Position numbers and translations under genes: made by a program
The notes under the pieces: model-generated
The model's input: the letters and a program-made list of their open reading frames with translations, nothing else
What the model was told of the DNA's origin: nothing
Databases searched by the model: none
Assembly (NCBI GenBank): GCA_030605515.1
Contig: JAUWIE010000041.1
Location: 1-8,472 of the forward strand
Length of the DNA stretch: 8,472 nt
Source: Thermoplasmatota archaeon
GTDB taxonomy: Archaea; Thermoplasmatota; E2; DHVEG-1
Direction of reading: 5' to 3'
Shown: positions 1 to 5,775 of the stretch, one piece after another
How positions within the stretch are numbered: position 1 is the stretch's first letter
Layout: each line of letters starts with the position of its first letter

Positions 1-78
1 AGAATAACTGCTGCAGGTGACACCAAATTTGACAAGGATGGGAATATAATAGGATGTGCACATGGGAAGAAAAAATAA
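1..78 (+). CDS. C-terminal end of a truncated protein, unknown
   Basis: An open frame enters from the left edge and runs 25 codons to a TAA. The visible tail is rich in Gly, Asp and Lys (it contains TKFDKDGNIIGCAHG) and ends in three lysines. I do not recognise the family from this fragment. It reads like the end of a folded domain rather than a membrane segment. A short inverted repeat followed by Ts lies 17 bases after the stop and could end its transcript. Function cannot be assigned without the upstream sequence. Confidence 0.5.
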   Translation, partial: RITAAGDTKFDKDGNIIGCAHGKKK

Positions 79-94
79 CGAATGATGTAATCCT

Positions 95-117
95 AAAGGG
101 GGAAGACCTTACCCTTT
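95..117 (+). terminator. Possible weak hairpin terminator after the truncated gene
   Basis: AAAGGG (95-100) can pair with CCCTTT (112-117) across an 11-base loop, and one more T follows. It lies between the truncated gene and the zinc-ribbon gene. The stem is only six pairs and the T tract is short, so it could equally be a leader structure for the downstream small gene. Confidence 0.25.
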
Positions 118-135
118 TGCAATATGATGAGATAA

Positions 136-240
136 ATGAAAGCAAAATGCAAAAGCTGTGGAAAAATGAGAGATTGTACGAAATGGTTTGGTGAATATGT
201 TTGTTACACTTGCTATAATGATATAAAAAGAAGAGGTTAA
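136..240 (+). CDS. 34-residue zinc-ribbon-like small protein
   Basis: ATG at 136 directly follows an in-frame TAA (133-135), which fixes the earliest possible start. The product has 34 residues with four cysteines in two pairs: C5-x2-C8 and C23-x2-C26, with a fifth Cys at 14. This CxxC-x14-CxxC spacing is that of a treble-clef or zinc-ribbon knuckle. The protein is basic and ends KRRG, which would suit nucleic-acid or protein binding. No strong Shine-Dalgarno sequence is visible; GATGAG sits just upstream. It follows the truncated gene in the same direction and may be cotranscribed. The regular Cys pairs in such a short frame argue for real coding. The specific role is unknown. Confidence 0.55.
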   Translation: MKAKCKSCGKMRDCTKWFGEYVCYTCYNDIKRRG

Positions 241-677
241 ACTAGGCATCTACTTGTTATTTTAACATTCGACATATTGACATTTTTTATAAAAAAGTAT
301 TATATACCAGTAATGACAAATATTATCATGGTATGGGTGATGGGGATAAAAAGAGCTCAATTCAAATTGAATGTATATTTAACCCCCTAATATTAACCAA
401 ATAAATCAATATATGTTTATATTATTTTTTGTCTTAAAATGATCATAGGGGGCAAAGGTGAGGGGAGGAAATCATAAGATATTAGTAGGGGGGAAAAGAT
501 AAGCGTTAATGAGTTTTTTGTAAAGCCTTTCTCAACCTCACCATATATAGTTTTTGTTTTCGATTCTATTTAAAACTATCGTGTCATAATGTCAAAATGA
601 AATTATTATTTATATAATTAATATATTTCCTTTAATTAAAATTTATTGATATGTCAATTATTTTTTCTTGTTTTTAC
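241..677. other. 437-bp spacer, no gene seen
   Basis: No convincing reading frame was found on either strand. It holds a perfect 14-bp T6ATA6 palindrome (283-296), which could stop plus-strand transcripts; a 6+6 palindrome TCAATT/AATTGA (357-370); a G-run stretch (447-496); and a 7-bp inverted repeat GGTGAGG (457-463)/CCTCACC (536-542). The right end is the 3' flank of the minus-strand gene at 678-1418. Confidence 0.4.
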
Positions 678-1418
678 TTATTTTGCAGATGTTGAATCAT
701 TGCCAAAGATCATACCTAGGATAGAGTTTAAGAACTCATTTATTGATTTACAGAAGTTATAACTATACATATTTGCTCTTAATGATATTTCATCAGCTTC
801 TTCTAAACTAGTATTTAACAAGAAAATATTGAATAAAAGAAATATCATGTATGTTTCAATTATGTATACCATTTGTTCTAACGTGTCTATGTCAATAGGT
901 AAAAGTATGTAAATAATGTTTGTAGCAGGATTTGTAATTGTATTAATAATGATTGCAATTATTAATAACTTAAATATTGTTCTTAGATTAAGATCATGTG
1001 ATTCTGAGTAAGCTTTTATGTATATTGAATATTCTGAGGCAATTGTCATTAGCAGTGTTAAAATAAGCCCCATTCTTATGTTTATACTTCTAAGTTTTTC
1101 TGATGTTGTTGGACTGTTTGATTGCAATTGATTTTCCTTATCTTCTTCATATAAAGATAATAACAAGGATTGTTTCGATTTTAATCTATCTCCTATAACT
1201 TTTTCATTTGATAATTTTTTAATAAAGCCTTGTATTTCTGAGAAATCTTCGCTATTAATGATTTCATCTAATTTGTTTTCTATTATGTCATTTCGTTTAG
1301 AATTTTTTAATGAGTTTAGAAACGGTCTGTTTTGTATTTGTGGAACTGCAGTTGCAGATGAGATCATAAGTAATGTTATTGCAGCAGCTCCAAATATTAT
1401 TATAGTTTTGTTTTTCAT
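678..1418 (-). CDS. Exported/membrane hypothetical protein, signal peptide plus C-terminal membrane segments
   Basis: The product has 246 residues. Residues 1-24 form a Sec-type signal (MKNK, hydrophobic core, SSATA then VP). Residues 30-108 are charged and predicted helical and would be outside the membrane. Hydrophobic segments follow at about 115-134, 148-175 and 183-202, then an amphipathic C-terminal tail. The ATG at 1416-1418 is well supported: GGGGAGG lies nine bases upstream and a TATA box (TTTATATA on the minus strand, 1461-1468) precedes it. I do not recognise a domain. Candidate roles such as a sensor or envelope component are not supported by any motif. It stands alone between two long spacers. 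Confidence 0.75.
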   Translation of the reverse strand: MKNKTIIIFGAAAITLLMISSATAVPQIQNRPFLNSLKNSKRNDIIENKLDEIINSEDFSEIQGFIKKLSNEKVIGDRLKSKQSLLLSLYEEDKENQLQSNSPTTSEKLRSINIRMGLILTLLMTIASEYSIYIKAYSESHDLNLRTIFKLLIIAIIINTITNPATNIIYILLPIDIDTLEQMVYIIETYMIFLLFNIFLLNTSLEEADEISLRANMYSYNFCKSINEFLNSILGMIFGNDSTSAK

Positions 1419-1427
1419 GGTTTTTTG

Positions 1428-1468
1428 CCTCCCCGATATCTTATTATATGGAGGTTTATGTATATAAA
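1428..1468 (-). promoter_or_regulatory. Promoter and ribosome binding site of the 246-residue membrane protein gene
   Basis: On the minus strand TTTATATA (1468-1461) predicts transcription starting near 1438. GGGGAGG (1434-1428) then lies nine bases before the ATG. The TATA core also reads as TATATAAATA on the plus strand, so it could work in both directions. Confidence 0.55.
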
Positions 1469-1632
1469 TATTTGTTTAACATTACAAAGATGATATGAGA
1501 TTTGTTATGGTGTTGTCAATAGTTTGCTTTTATGTCTTAGATGTTGCTGTTGGTTACAATATTCTATCTTAAAATGGGTTTTTTTTTGGTTGATTTTATT
1601 TTTCGATATTTTTCCAAATTGACATAATCACA

Positions 1633-1648
1633 CGAAATCTTTATATAT
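1633..1648 (+). promoter_or_regulatory. Strong archaeal promoter with no gene downstream
   Basis: CGAAAT (1633-1638) followed by CTTTATATAT (1639-1648) matches the archaeal BRE plus TATA arrangement closely. Transcription would start near 1670. No ATG, GTG or TTG frame of any length follows before the sequence runs antisense into sepF at 1839. It would therefore drive a non-coding RNA or a sepF antisense transcript. Confidence 0.5.
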
Positions 1649-1724
1649 GGATAATGATAAAGTATAACTCAAGAGAGGAATCTGGAGCTTTTAACATTTT
1701 TCCTTTCATCTTTACCATCCACAT

Positions 1725-1747
1725 CCCAGGTTCCCCTTCCCTTTCCC
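1725..1747 (-). other. Four-run guanine motif (possible G-quadruplex) on the minus strand
   Basis: The plus strand shows CCC, CCCC, CCC and CCC separated by 5, 2 and 3 bases. On the minus strand this is G3-N3-G3-N2-G4-N5-G3, which meets the usual quadruplex pattern with short loops. It lies past the sepF stop on the sepF transcript strand, in otherwise AT-rich DNA. Confidence 0.45.
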
Positions 1748-1795
1748 TTATTAAATTTCTCTTTCTCAAACAGCTATAAGATATAAAATAAGTAG

Positions 1796-1818
1796 TAAAA
1801 AATAATAAATAAAAAAGA
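1796..1818 (-). terminator. T-rich terminator tract after sepF
   Basis: Read on the minus strand, two T6 runs (1816-1811 and 1802-1797), separated by a short AT stretch, begin about 20 bases after the sepF stop. Archaeal RNA polymerase commonly stops at such U tracts without a hairpin. None is seen here. Confidence 0.45.
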
Positions 1819-1838
1819 GAATGTTGAATTATAATATT

Positions 1839-2219
1839 TTAAGCGTATTTTCCTCTCATTTTACGTCGATCTATCTTAACACCTGATGGAGAAATAATCA
1901 TCATATTATTACCAATCCCTGCGATATCTCCACCTATTTCATCGGTTAACTTCTTGAGATCATTTGTTATTCTTTTTAATATAACTTCTTCCTCAGAAAT
2001 CTGTGAGAAATCAAGAATTAATACGTTCCCACCATATACATAATCAGTAAACTCCTTGAGATCTTCGTATCTTTGTATTTCTCCGACTCTAACATTCATG
2101 GTAGCGCCAGTGGGCTCGCCGGTGGATTCAACGTACTTTTCAAGATCAATATATCCGTCTACATCACCTGTTTTTTTATCTTTAAAAATCTTATTGATTA
2201 TTCCCATAATAATACTCAT
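1839..2219 (-). CDS. sepF: SepF-type cell-division protein (FtsZ membrane anchor)
   Basis: The product has 126 residues. The N-terminus (MSIIMGIINKIF) is a short amphipathic helix of the membrane-targeting type, followed by a charged linker to about residue 40. Residues 41-115 match the SepF core: MNVRVGEIQRYED, a central strand GGNVLILDFSQIS, a helix, and GGDIAGIGNNMMIISPSGV. Archaeal SepF tethers FtsZ to the membrane at the division site. The first ATG (2217-2219) abuts AGGAG with no spacing, while the in-frame ATG at 2205-2207 (residue 5) lies 12 bases from it. The true start may therefore be 2207, giving 122 residues and still keeping the targeting helix. It follows the PUA gene by 38 bases and also has its own TATA box. 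Confidence 0.88.
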   Translation of the reverse strand: MSIIMGIINKIFKDKKTGDVDGYIDLEKYVESTGEPTGATMNVRVGEIQRYEDLKEFTDYVYGGNVLILDFSQISEEEVILKRITNDLKKLTDEIGGDIAGIGNNMMIISPSGVKIDRRKMRGKYA

Positions 2220-2223
2220 CTCC

Positions 2224-2264
2224 TAATTTTAACCATTATTCTTAAATATATTTGTCTTTATAAA
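2224..2264 (-). promoter_or_regulatory. sepF promoter with 17-bp initiator-region element
   Basis: TTTATAAA (2257-2264), overlapping the end of the PUA gene, predicts transcription starting near 2235. The predicted start falls inside TAATTTTAACCATTATT (2224-2240, plus-strand reading). The same 17 bases occur at 7014-7030 at the same distance from a TATA box of another minus-strand gene. Confidence 0.5.
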
Positions 2265-2755
2265 CTTTTGGCGGTGAAATTCCAAAGTTTATCACCAACA
2301 TAATGAACAACCTTTACAGCCTTCCCTTTTGACTCAGATATCATCTGTTCACCAGTCATAATAGCAATTCCAATGGCTAAAGGTTTATGATGCTGCTCAT
2401 CACATATCCAGACTTGATCATTTTCACTGATATTTATATCAGCATCAACAACACCAGGTGCCATCACATCAGCTCCATTTGTCACAAATTTAACAGCACC
2501 CATGTCAACTACTACAAAATTCTCATTTGGCTTACACTTATAAAGCCCATACAATGTAAAAATAGTTCTGTTGTTATAGATCATAAATCTTACTTCGTTA
2601 TCCACAAAAATTATCTTTATACCTTCAATTTCACCTGATTCAATTGATGATTTTTCATCAATAAAATTTCCTGTAAATGATACTTTAAGCTCATTTATAA
2701 TATTTTTAATATCTCTACTTTTCAAACGATGTCTATTTTTTATCTTCGGGGACAT
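2258..2755 (-). CDS. Archaeal PUA-domain RNA-binding protein (MCT-1/Tma20-like)
   Basis: From the ATG at 2753-2755 the product has 165 residues. The N-terminus contains NRHRLKSRDIKNIINEL, typical of the archaeal family that pairs an N-terminal pre-PUA domain with a C-terminal PUA domain. The PUA domain covers about residues 80-158, including VVVDMGAVKFVTNGADVMAPG and the later IAIMTGEQM segment. Family members resemble eukaryotic MCT-1/Tma20, which act in ribosome recycling and re-initiation; that role here is inference. A longer frame from TTG (2770) adds five residues but has no ribosome site. The ATG is preferred because a TATA box (2781-2788) puts transcription at about 2757, making the mRNA essentially leaderless. 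It is divergent from lsm and just upstream of sepF. Confidence 0.85.
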   Translation of the reverse strand: MSPKIKNRHRLKSRDIKNIINELKVSFTGNFIDEKSSIESGEIEGIKIIFVDNEVRFMIYNNRTIFTLYGLYKCKPNENFVVVDMGAVKFVTNGADVMAPGVVDADINISENDQVWICDEQHHKPLAIGIAIMTGEQMISESKGKAVKVVHYVGDKLWNFTAKSL

Positions 2756-2780
2756 ATTTGCGTTAGTCAATTACTTTTTC

Positions 2781-2788
2781 ATTATAAA
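2781..2788 (-). promoter_or_regulatory. TATA box for the PUA gene (leaderless)
   Basis: On the minus strand TTTATAAT is centred about 29 bases before the ATG at 2755. That leaves zero to three bases of leader, and no Shine-Dalgarno sequence is present, consistent with leaderless translation. Confidence 0.45.
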
Positions 2789-2837
2789 TGTTATTCATTT
2801 TCTAATTTCATTGATGATTATTTTTTAGCCCAAATCC

Positions 2838-2846
2838 TTATAAATA
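2838..2846 (+). promoter_or_regulatory. TATA box of the lsm-rpl37e operon
   Basis: CTTATAAATA before lsm predicts a start near 2868, leaving about 12 bases of leader. AGGT (2869-2872) can serve as a short ribosome site seven bases before the ATG at 2880. Confidence 0.45.
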
Positions 2847-2879
2847 AGATGTTTATTTCGTGTCTCCTAGGTAGCTATT

Positions 2880-3098
2880 ATGGAAAAACCACTAAAGGTA
2901 CTTCACGCTAGTCTTAACAATCGAGTAATGGTTGAGCTTAGAGGCGGACGAGGTTACCATGGAACATTAGATGGATATGACGTTCCTCATATGAATCTCG
3001 TTTTAAAAAACACTGATGAAATCATTAATAACGAAACTGTTGCTAAACATAATACAATTGTGTTAAGAGGAGATAATATCATATATGTTTCACCCTAA
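2880..3098 (+). CDS. Archaeal Sm-like (Lsm) RNA-binding protein
   Basis: The 72-residue product is the normal length for an archaeal Sm core protein. Sm1 spans about residues 10-44, with GTLDGYDVPHMNLVL holding the uridine-binding H37-M38-N39. Sm2 spans about 56-72, with IVLRGDNIIYVS holding R63-G64-D65-N66. Such proteins form heptameric rings that bind U-rich RNA and act in RNA processing and stability. The stop is 15 bases before rpl37e, an arrangement widespread in archaea. Start ATG 2880 is supported by AGGT upstream and by family length. Confidence 0.93.
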   Translation: MEKPLKVLHASLNNRVMVELRGGRGYHGTLDGYDVPHMNLVLKNTDEIINNETVAKHNTIVLRGDNIIYVSP

Positions 3099-3113
3099 AG
3101 AGGTAGTTAAAAA

Positions 3114-3278
3114 ATGAGTAAGGGAACACCTTCTAAATCCGGCGGAAAAAAAACACATATTGCCTGTAGACGATGTGGGAAACATGCATTTCATGTACAA
3201 AAAAGAAGATGTGCTTTTTGCGGATTTGGAGAATCAAAAAAAATCAGACATTACAACTGGAATAAAAATAAATCTTAA
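3114..3278 (+). CDS. rpl37e: Large-subunit ribosomal protein L37e (eL37)
   Basis: The 54-residue product starts MSKGTPSKSGGKKTHIACRR and keeps the eL37 zinc ribbon: C18-x2-C21 and C33-x2-C36, followed by GFG and RHYNW near the C-terminus. It is very basic and a little short compared with the usual 55-62 residues, but has no missing element. GAGGT (3100-3104) lies nine bases before the ATG. It is the second gene of the lsm operon. A longer overlapping frame in another register (3160-3366) has no such conservation and is a shadow. Confidence 0.95.
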   Translation: MSKGTPSKSGGKKTHIACRRCGKHAFHVQKRRCAFCGFGESKKIRHYNWNKNKS

Positions 3279-3358
3279 AATAAAACCTATCTCTTTAAAA
3301 AATCCGAAAGAAATATATAGTGATTTTAGTATGTTACAAGGTAAGAACTATGTAGAAG

Positions 3359-3419
3359 TATATTAATAACATAGTGATAAAGTAAGATAATATAGAAATA
3401 AATGATGGAGGAGAGAAAT
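3359..3419 (+). promoter_or_regulatory. Promoter and Shine-Dalgarno of the PKD lipoprotein gene
   Basis: TATATTAA (3359-3366) predicts transcription from about 3388. GGAGGAG (3407-3413) lies six bases before TTG at 3420. The ATG pair at 3402-3407 runs into the ribosome site itself, so it is not the start. Confidence 0.5.
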
Positions 3420-4046
3420 TTGAAGAAAAAAATAATTGTCCTACTTGTATGTATGGCCTTACTAGTAGGAATGTTAAGCGGATGTACAGACAAGAAAGAA
3501 GAGGAAGAAGAACCTGAAAACAATGCACCTGTTGCAAGTTTTACGTCTGAAGTTAATCATGATATAACTACTGCTGGTGGAATAGTTACCTTTACTGATG
3601 CTTCAACTGATGCAGATGAAGGTGATACATTGACATATGCATGGGTCTTTGGTGATGATGGAACATCAACAGTACAGAATCCAGAGCATACATATGTTGA
3701 GAATGGTTCATATACAGTAACACTTACAGTATCTGACGGAACCGATACGGATACGTATACGGCAACTGTTATCGTTGGTAATCTTGCACCAACTGCAGAT
3801 TTTACCTATGTACCAACTGGTCTAAGTGTCGAATTTACAGATGAATCAACTGATCCAAATCCAGATGATATATTAACATATGCATGGGACTTTGGTGATG
3901 AGCTAGGCACTAATACAACAGTGGGCCCTGTTACATATGAATATGCAGATGCTGCAAGTTATAATGTAACATTAACAGTTACTGACTCATTTGGTTTAAC
4001 TAGTGAGAAGATACAAAAAATAACTGTAGAAGCCGTAGCAACTTAA
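3420..4046 (+). CDS. Lipoprotein with two PKD domains
   Basis: Starting at TTG 3420, the product has 208 residues. A lysine-rich start and hydrophobic core end in a lipobox, MLSGC, with Cys22 as the lipidated residue. An acidic EEEEE linker follows. PKD domain 1 covers about residues 35-121 (FTDASTD, AWVFGDDG, HTY, YTVTLTVSDG). PKD domain 2 covers about 122-206 (FTDESTD, AWDFGDE, YNVTLTVTD). PKD domains are beta-sandwiches common on archaeal cell-surface proteins, used for adhesion or as spacers. No catalytic domain is present. The TTG start is preferred over ATG 3402 because GGAGGAG lies inside the longer frame and because it gives a standard signal peptide. It is convergent with the C25 peptidase. 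Confidence 0.88.
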   Translation: MKKKIIVLLVCMALLVGMLSGCTDKKEEEEEPENNAPVASFTSEVNHDITTAGGIVTFTDASTDADEGDTLTYAWVFGDDGTSTVQNPEHTYVENGSYTVTLTVSDGTDTDTYTATVIVGNLAPTADFTYVPTGLSVEFTDESTDPNPDDILTYAWDFGDELGTNTTVGPVTYEYADAASYNVTLTVTDSFGLTSEKIQKITVEAVAT

Positions 4047-4074
4047 GTAACATAACTCAATAAAATATAAATCC

Positions 4075-4112
4075 GCAGGAAAAACATGTTTTCCTGCACA
4101 ACTCTTTTTTTT
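4075..4112 (+). terminator. Hairpin terminator of the PKD lipoprotein gene
   Basis: GCAGGAAAA (4075-4083) pairs perfectly with TTTTCCTGC (4089-4097) across a five-base loop, and a T8 run (4105-4112) follows. It sits between two convergent genes. On the minus strand the stem is the same but the T run after it is weak, so it mainly serves the plus-strand gene. Confidence 0.75.
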
Positions 4113-4124
4113 ATATAATTTATT

Positions 4125-5636
4125 CTAGTCTATATCTGTTGTTGGGTATCCACCGATCATAAGGCTAGGATCACCAAAGAGTATCCATGATTGAACAACT
4201 TTAGTATCAATAAATGAATCACTTCCACCTGTTGAATTCCAATCTACTTGATAACTATCAAGATATGAATTAACTGCTGCAGCCCAGGTATCACCTATAA
4301 TACTAATGTTTTCTTGTCCGTAATATTTGAAAAACTCAACTTCAATTTCGTTTAATCCACCATTAAAAGAAACTTTATCCTCCTTAGTATAACCAAGTGC
4401 TGTGCATCCAATTGTTGCAATTGATCCACCACCGATTTTTTTGGTAATCCCCCAACTCCAACAATAAGGAACCCATTCAGATAACCAGAATTTTCCCATA
4501 CCTTCTCTACCGGTGCTAAAATAATGAAGACCATCTTCTCTGATTCCTAGAATAATATTTTTAAGGGTTACATCAAACTGGCTGTTATGACATCCACTTA
4601 CAACACAAACTGGGAGCATATCCTTGTTTCTAAGCCTTGGCATATGCTTTAATCTGAGACCATCAATGAATTCTTCATCATCAGGTGGATGATTACCCCA
4701 TGTCCTTGGGTTACCATGACCTACAAAATACAAAAACCCACATCCAGGTGTGATAGCATTAATGACATCAGATGGTCCTGTAAGGGAACCATCAGATGTA
4801 TAGACTTTACGAGGTTTAAAACCTGTCATGTTTTCAAGAGCAAGATCTGCATAATACTCTCCTTCATAGCCTGTCCAATTCTTGTTTTGATGCTCAGGAT
4901 ATGTATCACCTGCGATTACTACCATGTCATTAAACCATTCAGCTCCATAAGCTGAGGTCTCATACTTAATGATTTTATTTACCATAGTTTTAACTTCAAA
5001 TGTGTTTCTAGCTGGAAGTCTTCCAACAGCAACATCAGGCAATAGATCGATGTTTTCATCATCCGGAAGTTCATCAGGGCTCCATTCACCATAAATTCCA
5101 TCACCATCTGAATCCCAACTTGAAAAACTCCCATTTTCATCGTAAATATCTGCATAGTAAAGATCAGAAATATAGCGGTCCTCCCATCCATCATCCATAT
5201 GAACATACCTTACTGGAACATGCCATGAATACCCCTGATTTTTCATACCACCAACAAGAAGAACATACTTTATGCCCCATTGTTCAATTGATTCTTTTAT
5301 AAAGTATTTAACCTTCTCAGAGCAATCACGTCCATGCCAAAACATACTATCATATACTTCACGAAGTGTAACAAGCTTTGTTGTAACACCCATACTTTTT
5401 TTATGACAAACCAAAGGCTTCAACGTTTTTACAAAATCCTTCGGGGAGATAATAACAAGATCATAGTCAGACGTATTATCTAGTATATTTTGTTTAGATA
5501 ATTCTCTAATTTTATCAAATATTCTTTTAACATCATCGTTGTTTCCTTGTGAATTAATAGCTGGTAAAACTGAAAAACCAAGAAATAACATAATAACTGT
5601 AAAAGTAAAGAGTTTACCACAGACATTTTTATTCAT
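4125..5636 (-). CDS. Gingipain-type secreted cysteine peptidase (family C25)
   Basis: From ATG 5634-5636 the product has 503 residues. Residues 1-30 are a signal peptide (MNKNVCGKLF, hydrophobic core, then about AINSQ). A propeptide-like stretch is followed by the C25 core. This has a Ca-binding-like loop D175-x-D177-x-D179-G, the motif FLYFVGHGNPRTWG with catalytic His307, and LPVCVVSGCHNSQFD with catalytic Cys349. The C-terminal WILFGDPSLMIGGYP is typical of the family. These enzymes cut secreted or surface proteins. A start 24 codons upstream (5708) is rejected because AGGGG lies nine bases before ATG 5636, a TATA box sits at 5674-5681, and the longer form buries the signal peptide. No extra C-terminal anchoring domain is seen. 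Cleavage specificity cannot be predicted. Confidence 0.88.
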   Translation of the reverse strand: MNKNVCGKLFTFTVIMLFLGFSVLPAINSQGNNDDVKRIFDKIRELSKQNILDNTSDYDLVIISPKDFVKTLKPLVCHKKSMGVTTKLVTLREVYDSMFWHGRDCSEKVKYFIKESIEQWGIKYVLLVGGMKNQGYSWHVPVRYVHMDDGWEDRYISDLYYADIYDENGSFSSWDSDGDGIYGEWSPDELPDDENIDLLPDVAVGRLPARNTFEVKTMVNKIIKYETSAYGAEWFNDMVVIAGDTYPEHQNKNWTGYEGEYYADLALENMTGFKPRKVYTSDGSLTGPSDVINAITPGCGFLYFVGHGNPRTWGNHPPDDEEFIDGLRLKHMPRLRNKDMLPVCVVSGCHNSQFDVTLKNIILGIREDGLHYFSTGREGMGKFWLSEWVPYCWSWGITKKIGGGSIATIGCTALGYTKEDKVSFNGGLNEIEVEFFKYYGQENISIIGDTWAAAVNSYLDSYQVDWNSTGGSDSFIDTKVVQSWILFGDPSLMIGGYPTTDID

Positions 5637-5673
5637 AAAGTTTTCCCCTATAAAATAATAATACATCTCATAC

Positions 5674-5681
5674 TTTATAAA
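5674..5681 (-). promoter_or_regulatory. TATA box of the C25 peptidase gene
   Basis: TTTATAAA centred near 5677 predicts a start around 5651. The resulting leader of about 15 bases carries AGGGG before the ATG at 5636. Confidence 0.5.
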
Positions 5682-5717
5682 TTTATGCCATTTTATAATA
5701 AACTTCAATTATTTCTG

Positions 5718-5738
5718 TTATAAATTTTTCATATAAAA
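5718..5738 (+). promoter_or_regulatory. Candidate TATA boxes for the HAD phosphatase gene
   Basis: TTATAAAT (5718-5725) and ATATAAAA (5731-5738) are two candidates. They predict transcription from about 5748 or 5761. The second would start transcription close to the ATG at 5760 of a 16-codon frame that overlaps the start of the phosphatase frame. Confidence 0.35.
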
Positions 5739-5775
5739 ACAATTATACCCAGGCACCTTATGACTCCCGCTCAAT

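Larger units (their letters stand above)
1419..1838. other. 420-bp spacer with promoter signals and C-rich tract
   Basis: No firm gene was found. From left to right it contains the promoter of the 678-1418 gene, a 26-codon plus-strand frame (1495-1575), a T9 run (about 1579-1587), a strong plus-strand BRE/TATA pair (1633-1648), a pyrimidine-rich tract whose minus strand has four G runs (1725-1747), and the T-rich end of the sepF transcript. Confidence 0.5.

Noticed and set aside
1258..1467. 69-codon plus-strand frame antisense to the signal peptide region of the 246-residue gene
   Set aside because: It is the complement of a better supported gene with promoter and ribosome site, and shows no upstream signals of its own.
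2756..2770. TTG start five codons upstream for the PUA protein
   Set aside because: It has no ribosome site and the predicted transcript starts after it.
3160..3366. 68-codon plus-strand frame overlapping rpl37e
   Set aside because: It overlaps the unmistakable L37e gene in another register, has no ribosome site, and shows no family pattern.
5637..5708. 24-codon N-terminal extension of the C25 peptidase
   Set aside because: It overlaps the TATA box and leader, and would place charged and aromatic residues before the signal peptide.
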